From NCBI GenBank assembly GCA_964384675.1, contig CAYLNK010000216.1, forward strand, positions 1 to 11,492: DNA of 11,492 bases, written 5' to 3'. A program made the translations under genes and the position numbers. Below, piece after piece: positions 7,810 to 11,492 of the stretch. Source of the stretch: CAYLNK01 sp964384675 (GTDB lineage: Bacteria; Acidobacteriota; Thermoanaerobaculia; UBA5066). The notes under the pieces were generated by a model that was given only the letters and a program-made list of their open reading frames with translations, had not been told where the DNA came from and searched no databases. Position 1 is the first letter of the stretch; each line of letters opens with the position of its first letter.

Positions 7810-8023
7810 GCGCCCCGGTCTACGCCCTCCTCGACGCCGCGCGGGATTGTGTGCCCAGACGGAATGTCTGTGCCGCTGGTCGGGCGTGTCGTGGAGCGAG
7901 AGCGCGACGGAGGACCGGACGACGCCGACAGATGCCGCGGCGCCGGTTCAGGCCGCGGTCTCCGCTCCTAGACGGACGTTGGTCTCGATTCGTATAGACG
8001 CAGGGATCTGACAGGAGCTGAAG
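7810..8023. other. Divergent intergenic gap, no gene recognised
   Basis: This stretch separates the divergent DUF1905 and lipoprotein genes and should hold promoters for both. Reading it on both strands gave only arginine/proline-rich translations typical of non-coding GC-rich DNA. The lipoprotein side has a TATAGA at 7993-7998, 25 bases before the start codon, but no -35 element at proper distance (TTGGTC at 7979 is only eight bases away). The promoter is therefore unproven. Confidence 0.5.
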
Positions 8024-8449
8024 ATGAACGTGAAGGCCCTCACCCGGCGCATGTGCGTTGCCATGGGTTTGACGCTCCTCGGAGGGTGCGGACCGGGATT
8101 GAACGGAGGCACACCCGTGGAGCCGATCGTCGAGTGTGCCGACGTGAGCGGCGCCTACCGCGCCACATTCAGCACTTCGTGTGGCCAGAGCGCCACGGCG
8201 ATCCCGGTCGCGGTCGCCCAGGACCGGTGCTCCATTTCGACCGCCATTCCGGGCTTGGGAAGGCTCTCGGGGACGATCGTGAAGGGTAGGTCCGACATCA
8301 CGTTGGAGTTCGCGACGCCCTGCGGCGGCAAGGCGACAGGAACCGCCGCCATCGCCTCGGGACGAATCGACGCCGCCTTTGCCGGCTCGCAGTCCGGGAC
8401 AGGGCAGTGCTGCAACGTGGTTTCCGGCTCGGCTTCCATCTTCCGATAG
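8024..8449 (+). CDS. Small cysteine-containing lipoprotein, unknown function
   Basis: The product is 141 residues. It starts with a basic n-region (MNVKALTRR), a hydrophobic core and a clear lipobox LLGGC with the lipid-accepting cysteine at residue 22. The mature part holds six more cysteines (C38, C53, C69, C100, and the adjacent C129-C130), consistent with three disulfides in the periplasm or at the cell surface. The text alternates Thr/Ser/Gly-rich strands (SGAYRATFSTSCG, SGTIVKGRSDITLEF, GTAAIASGRIDAAFAG), as expected of a small beta-sandwich or barrel. I recognise no named family. The ATG is preceded by AGGAG at seven bases, a good ribosome-binding site. It is the only intact + strand gene between 5790 and the end of the window. 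Its 3' end abuts a decayed ankyrin gene on the other strand. Confidence 0.72.
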   Translation: MNVKALTRRMCVAMGLTLLGGCGPGLNGGTPVEPIVECADVSGAYRATFSTSCGQSATAIPVAVAQDRCSISTAIPGLGRLSGTIVKGRSDITLEFATPCGGKATGTAAIASGRIDAAFAGSQSGTGQCCNVVSGSASIFR

Positions 8450-8461
8450 CGCGCCCCGGCA

Positions 8462-8656
8462 GGCGTGGGTGCTCGCCTTCTCGTTCACGTCGGCGCCCGC
8501 CTCGATGAGGGTCCGCGCCACGTCGACTCGCTTCTGCGAGATCGCGTCGTCGAGGGCGCTGCCGCGCCCGCACCGGGTGGTGGGCGACTGGTCGGCGAGC
8601 AGAAACAGCTCCACCGACTCCAGGTCGCCGTCGAGCACCTTGCCCGAGAACGGATG
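8462..8656 (-). pseudogene. Ankyrin-repeat protein fragment
   Basis: About 65 residues in one - strand frame read as ankyrin repeats: FSGKVLDGDLESVELFLL, then SALDDAISQKRVDVARTL followed by IEAGADVNEK. The second repeat has the usual consensus, with the helix pair and the closing GADVN turn. The reading has no start codon of its own, and no further repeats are found upstream or downstream. It ends against the 3' end of the cysteine-containing lipoprotein gene at 8449. Intact ankyrin proteins normally have several repeats and a proper N-terminus, so this is a remnant left after deletion on both sides. Confidence in the ankyrin call is good; confidence that it is not expressed is moderate. Confidence 0.6.
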
Positions 8657-8738
8657 TCGCTGGCGCGCGCGGACCGCCGCGTTGCTGGTTCTCGATCCGG
8701 ATGCTGTGCTCCTTGGAGGCGAGGCGATGGTAGGAAAC

Positions 8739-8959
8739 CTGAGCAAGCATGGCCCCGGCCTGCGCCATCACGTCGTCACCCGGGATCTCTCCGCGGTGCC
8801 GTCGATGATCCCCTGGGCACGCCGCGCGGCCTCTCCGACCCAGAGCGCCTTGATCTCGTTCTCGGCCAGAGCGTGGTCGAGGCTCTCCGCGGCCAGGAGC
8901 TCCGCCAGATCCCTGGGGCCCAGGGTCCGGCCGGCGGCGAAGACTCCGGGATTCGTCAT
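8739..8959 (-). pseudogene. Addiction-module antitoxin, frameshifted (with possible toxin stub)
   Basis: From the ATG at 8959 the frame reads LAELLAAESLDHALAENE and EIKALWVGEAARRAQGIIDG, which resembles the small 'putative addiction module component' antitoxins (about 70-75 residues). After GTAER it runs into a stop at 8768-8770. Adding one base near 8786 (GAGAGATCC read as GAGAGGATCC) restores ERIPGDDVMAQAGAMLAQV, the expected antitoxin ending, at the normal length. In the same restored frame the text goes on as VSYHRLASKE (to 8709), which resembles the first residues of a RelE/ParE-type toxin, and then loses similarity. The locus therefore looks like a dead toxin-antitoxin pair: frameshifted antitoxin and toxin deleted after its first residues. 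A one-base sequencing error is the alternative for the antitoxin but would not restore the toxin. There is no strong ribosome-binding site before 8959. Confidence 0.55.
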
Positions 8960-9173
8960 CGCCCGAGATTCCAGGCTCCCCGGCTCACGACTTCAACGCC
9001 TGTTGGACGGGCAGCCGGCGCGGGCCCGGCGAGGGTCCGCGCCGTCGCCGGCCGCGGGTGGCCGCCGTCGAGCCGAGAGCCCTCGTCGGCCCTCACGACG
9101 ATGGCAGGCGTCCGCCTGTCTCCTAACCTGTATCCTTTGGCCCTGACCGAAGAGAGTGACCCTCTGGACCCTC

Positions 9174-9246
9174 ATCGCGGTAGGAACGGCCCTTTCGGGC
9201 CGCCCCCCGCACAGATCCGGACGGGCGCAGTTAGCGCATCCGGCTC
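9174..9246 (-). ncRNA. Group II intron domains V and VI
   Basis: On the - strand, domain V spans 9246 to 9214 (33 bases). It starts GAGCCGGA, which pairs with UCCGGAUC at its end except for one G-A mismatch at the third pair, and it carries the catalytic AGC. The upper stem is GCGC/GCGC closing a UAACU loop, not the usual GNRA tetraloop. Domain VI follows at 9213-9174: a long G/C stem closed by GAAA (GGCCCGAAAGGGCC), with an unpaired A in CCUACCGC as the likely branch point. The intron ends in GAU. The stop codon of the maturase lies in the domain V loop. Confidence 0.8.
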
Positions 9247-10724
9247 CTGCCTTGGGTCTTGACGCGCATGCGCTGCTCCGGATACGGGTGCAAGATGCGG
9301 GCGGGAGGGAGCCAGCGCTCTTCGAGCTCGGTCATCCGCTCCCAGGTCACCTGGGCTGTTTGGCTTCGTCGGCTCAAGGTCTGCCGCCAGAGTCGGACCA
9401 ACCCGATTCGGAACTCCTGGATCGCACGGATGTTGAAGGGCACCGCGTAGTACCGCATGTGTCCCCTCATGACCGCGCTCAGGTAGGCCCCGAGAGCCGG
9501 GATCCCGTCGTGCATGCGTCGCCTCAGGACGGCACCCACCGCCTTCAGCTTAGCCTTCAGACGCTTCCGCATCGTTTGCCGCATCACCGTAAAGCGCCCG
9601 CTCCTCGTCTTCCCGCAGATGTGCGTGAAGCCCAGAAAGGCGAACGTCTCCGGCTTGCCCTCCCCTCGCTTCGCCCGGTCCTCGGCCGCGAATCGACCGA
9701 ACTCGATGAGCCGGGTCTTCTCGGAGTGCAGCTCGAGACCGAACTTCAGGAATCGCTCCTTCAGCTCGGCCAGGAACTGCTCGGCTTCGGCTCGATGCTC
9801 GAAACCCACGACGAAGTCGTCCGCGAACCTCACGACGATCACATCGCCTTTGGCCCGCGTCTCCCTCCATCGCTTCACCCAGGTGTCGAAGACGTAGTGG
9901 AGATAGACGTTTGCCAGCAAAGGGCTTATGGAGCCCCCTTGGACCGTCCCGGTTTCCATCGCCTTCCACTCGTCCCCTTCGAGCACGCCCGCCGCCAGCC
10001 ACTTCTTGACCAGCCGGATGACGCGCCCGTCCCCCACACGGTGCTCGAGAAACTTCACCAACCATTCCCGGTCGAGCTTGTCGAAGAACGACCGGATGTC
10101 GGCGTCGAGCACCCAGCTCACCTTCCGCGTCAGAATCCCCGTCGCCAGCGCGTCCAGCGCGTCATGCGCCCGTCGTTCCAGCCGGAATCCGTACGAGAAG
10201 CCGATGAACTCCGGCTCGAAGATCGCGTTCAGCACCTCGGCCAGCGCGCGTTGAACAATCTTGTCTTCCAAGACCGGTACGCCTAAGGGCCTCTGGCCCC
10301 CGTCAGCCTTCGCGATGAACACCCTTCTGGCCGGGCTCGCCCGGTACGCCCCTTGCTGAAGCCTCTTCGACAGGTCCCGCAGATTGCTCTCCAGTCCCTC
10401 GCCGTAGTGCCCCCACGTCTCGCCGTCTACACCCGCCGCGGCCTTCGGGTTCAACCCCTCGTACGCCGCGCGCAGTCGATCGACGTCGTACACGTGATGC
10501 AGCAGCGCCGTGAACTTCTGTCGCCGATCTCGCTCAGCGACCTCGCGTACCCGCTCGAGGCCGGATTTCGCGTCCCCCCGGCCCTGCGTCCGGAACGCGC
10601 CTTCCTCTTGCTGGTTCCCCTTGGCCAGCCCCCTTCCCTCCACTCTCTCCGCATCCCTGTCCGGGGACTTCTTCGAGAGCTTCGCGGGTACTACGGAGCT
10701 GTGAGACTTCCCGCTCTCGTTCAT
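9231..10724 (-). CDS. ltrA: Group II intron reverse transcriptase/maturase
   Basis: The product is 497 residues, typical for this family. Seen in order: an N-terminal RT region with FTALLHHVYDVDRLRAAY and AGVDGETW; the fingers motif RRVFIAKADGGQRPLGVP; IGFSYGFR; the palm DADIRSFFDKLD; GTVQGGSISPLLANVYLHY; the catalytic FADD at residues 300-303 (a variant of YADD); the thumb; and a maturase (GIIM-type) domain with MRYYAVPFN, W-rich helices and WLPPARILHPYPEQR. It binds the intron RNA, aids splicing and copies the intron into DNA targets. I chose the ATG at 10724 (MNESGK), where maturase N-termini of this type begin. The frame is open 84 codons further, but that stretch is arginine-rich and overlaps ribozyme sequence. 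The stop codon TAA (9233-9231) lies inside domain V. The frame is intact with all catalytic residues, so the protein could be active. Confidence 0.93.
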   Translation of the reverse strand: MNESGKSHSSVVPAKLSKKSPDRDAERVEGRGLAKGNQQEEGAFRTQGRGDAKSGLERVREVAERDRRQKFTALLHHVYDVDRLRAAYEGLNPKAAAGVDGETWGHYGEGLESNLRDLSKRLQQGAYRASPARRVFIAKADGGQRPLGVPVLEDKIVQRALAEVLNAIFEPEFIGFSYGFRLERRAHDALDALATGILTRKVSWVLDADIRSFFDKLDREWLVKFLEHRVGDGRVIRLVKKWLAAGVLEGDEWKAMETGTVQGGSISPLLANVYLHYVFDTWVKRWRETRAKGDVIVVRFADDFVVGFEHRAEAEQFLAELKERFLKFGLELHSEKTRLIEFGRFAAEDRAKRGEGKPETFAFLGFTHICGKTRSGRFTVMRQTMRKRLKAKLKAVGAVLRRRMHDGIPALGAYLSAVMRGHMRYYAVPFNIRAIQEFRIGLVRLWRQTLSRRSQTAQVTWERMTELEERWLPPARILHPYPEQRMRVKTQGRSRMR

Positions 10725-10825
10725 CCTCGGCTCATCCCTTCGGGCTTCGCCTCGGCGGCCGGCGCCTCGATCAGCGTGTCGGCGATCGCGGGATCTCCCG
10801 GTTCCCTGACATGACGTTTCCCTGC

Positions 10826-11091
10826 GTGCACGGGGTCCAAGATCACGGGGAGCCCTCGCGAGCCTCGCGATGAGCGGCTCGTCCGGTGTGGCCTTCCACC
10901 AGTGCCAGATGGTGTCGGCGCTCCCGAGAAGGGTCTTTTCGACATCCGATGCCCGACCCGCAGGTTCCCCTGTCAATGCTTCGGCTTGGCCTTACGGTTT
11001 CGCCACATGACTCCGGGCGCGAGATGGTTCGCTATTCCCTTCTCGTCGGGGACTCTCACTCCTCGACGTCATGCCGGTTTCAACCGGCGCT
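10826..11091 (-). repeat. Tandem copy A of the intron 5' RNA region (probable domain I), next to the maturase
   Basis: This copy aligns to copy B (11117-11381) with about 27 differences by hand count, near 90% identity, at an offset of 291 (290 after a one-base gap). Read on the - strand it opens with the hairpin GCCGGTTGAAACCGGC, then GTGAGAGTCCCCGACGAG and AACCGTAAGGCCAAGC, and AGGGGAACCTGCGGGTCGGG. These are typical of domain I of bacterial group II introns. It continues without a break into the maturase leader (10725-10825), which would hold domains II, III and the start of IV. It is the copy in the right place to serve the intron. Confidence 0.75.
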
Positions 11092-11116
11092 ACCGGCCCT
11101 GACCCTTGTGACTTTC

Positions 11117-11381
11117 GTGCACGGGGTCAATGATCACGGGGAGCCCTCGCGAGCCTCGCGACGTGCGGCTCGTCCGGCGTCGCCTTCCACCACATCTCGA
11201 TGGTGTCGGCGCTCCCAAAGAGGGTCTTTTCGACATCCCATACCCGACCCGCAGGTTCCCCTGTCAACGCTTCAGCTTGGCCTTACGGTTTCGCCACATG
11301 ACTCGGGGGCGAGATGGTTCGCTACTCCTTTCTCGTCGGGGACTTTCACCCCTTGACGTCATGCCGGTTTCCACCGGCGCT
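11117..11381 (-). repeat. Tandem copy B of the intron 5' RNA region (upstream copy)
   Basis: This is the second copy of the same ~266-base segment, separated from copy A by 25 bases (11092-11116). Read on the - strand, its first hairpin differs by one loop base (GCCGGTGGAAACCGGC). Its next stem is stronger (GGGG paired with CCCC around UGAAAGU) than in copy A (GGA with UCC). It ends just after GACCCCGTGCACG, where copy A goes on towards the maturase. It is therefore only a 5' segment with no domain V or protein of its own. It may be an internal duplication or the stump of a related intron. Confidence 0.75.
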
Positions 11382-11396
11382 GCGAGACGCGACCCC

Positions 11397-11492
11397 TGCC
11401 CGGTTACGGAGCCCCGGGTCGTGACGAAGCGCGGCCGGGTGGGCGTCGCGCGCGACGTAGCGGGGCGCGATCGCGTGCGCGCGGGCCGAGCC
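11397..11492. other. Unassigned GC-rich flank of the intron
   Basis: These last ~95 bases lie beyond the intron repeat. The - strand has one frame without stops that enters from outside the window (reading RAHAIAPRYVARDAHPAAL) and runs into the repeat before stopping. It could be the 3' end of an interrupted gene, but in such GC-rich DNA an open frame this short means little. No RNA gene or repeat is visible here. Confidence 0.3.

Larger units (their letters stand above)
9174..11390 (-). mobile_element. Group II intron (3' end defined, 5' end approximate)
   Basis: The element contains an intact reverse transcriptase/maturase, domains V and VI immediately after it, and ribozyme-like RNA upstream of the protein. 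The 3' boundary is placed after CCTACCGCGAT on the - strand (base 9174), the usual end of domain VI. The 5' boundary is uncertain: I found no clean GUGYG start, and the upstream RNA region is present in two tandem copies. The intron could begin near 11100 (about 1.9 kb) or near 11390 (about 2.2 kb). The 3' flank (9173 downward) is not in a gene I can identify, and the 5' flank is also unassigned. Group II introns move by retrohoming through a complex of the lariat RNA and its maturase. Confidence 0.85.

Noticed and set aside
9103..9118. A short inverted repeat (CAGGC/GCCTG) near the 3' flank of the intron
   Set aside because: The stem is only five pairs and has no T-run or neighbouring gene end, so it is not supportable as a terminator.
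8985..9130. attC-like motifs (GTTGGAC near 9002) suggesting an integron cassette edge
   Set aside because: No matching partner box with the right consensus was found, there is no integrase gene, and the gene orientations do not fit a cassette array.
9156..10286. A 376-codon + strand open frame opposite the reverse transcriptase
   Set aside because: It is antisense to the catalytic RT domains and has no recognisable content.
9231..10724. The reverse transcriptase as part of a retron or diversity-generating element
   Set aside because: The maturase domain and the adjoining domains V and VI identify a group II intron; no template/variable repeat pair or retron RNA was seen.
10725..10976. An 84-residue N-terminal extension of the reverse transcriptase
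   Set aside because: The extension reads as arginine-rich text over ribozyme sequence that is repeated upstream; the family normally begins near MNESGK.
10826..11381. The repeats as a CRISPR array or satellite
   Set aside because: There are only two long copies with a 25-base gap, and both read as intron RNA.

Overview
The window is very GC-rich, with G or C at nearly every third codon position. It comes from a didermic (Gram-negative-type) bacterium: it encodes a tripartite RND efflux system with an outer-membrane factor, and several lipoproteins or secreted proteins. Codon use, the RND subtype and the scatter of small DUF genes suggest an Acidobacteriota- or Myxococcota-like genome. That assignment is inference; no rRNA or other marker gene is present.

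Region 1 (1-5790, + strand) is an efflux operon. It holds the 3' part of a periplasmic adaptor, then, three bases after its stop, a 1465-residue protein joining a complete HAE1-type RND permease to a TolC-family outer-membrane factor in one unbroken reading frame. The adaptor, pump and exit duct are thus encoded by two genes instead of three. A six-TM TMEM175/DUF1211 potassium-channel-like protein follows and ends at a strong hairpin.

Region 2 (5807-7809, - strand) is a run of five small genes spaced 50-75 bases apart. In transcription order they are a DUF1905 protein, a 60-residue helical protein, a DUF1801 protein, a small PEGA-like lipoprotein and a secreted protein of unknown function. 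They may form one transcript.

Region 3 (7810-9173) is poor in intact genes. It holds a 214-base gap, one small cysteine-containing lipoprotein gene on the + strand, and decayed genes on the - strand. The decayed genes are an ankyrin-repeat fragment and an addiction-module antitoxin broken by a one-base frameshift, with a possible stub of its toxin.

Region 4 (9174 to about 11390, - strand) is a group II intron. It has an intact reverse transcriptase/maturase, recognisable domains V and VI at its 3' end, and a 5' RNA region (apparently domain I) present as two diverged tandem copies about 291 bases apart. The last ~95 bases of the window hold nothing I can name.

The points most worth checking are the RND-TolC fusion with a signal-peptide-like segment kept at the joint, and the duplicated 5' ribozyme region of the intron. 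I found no CRISPR array, tRNA or rRNA.
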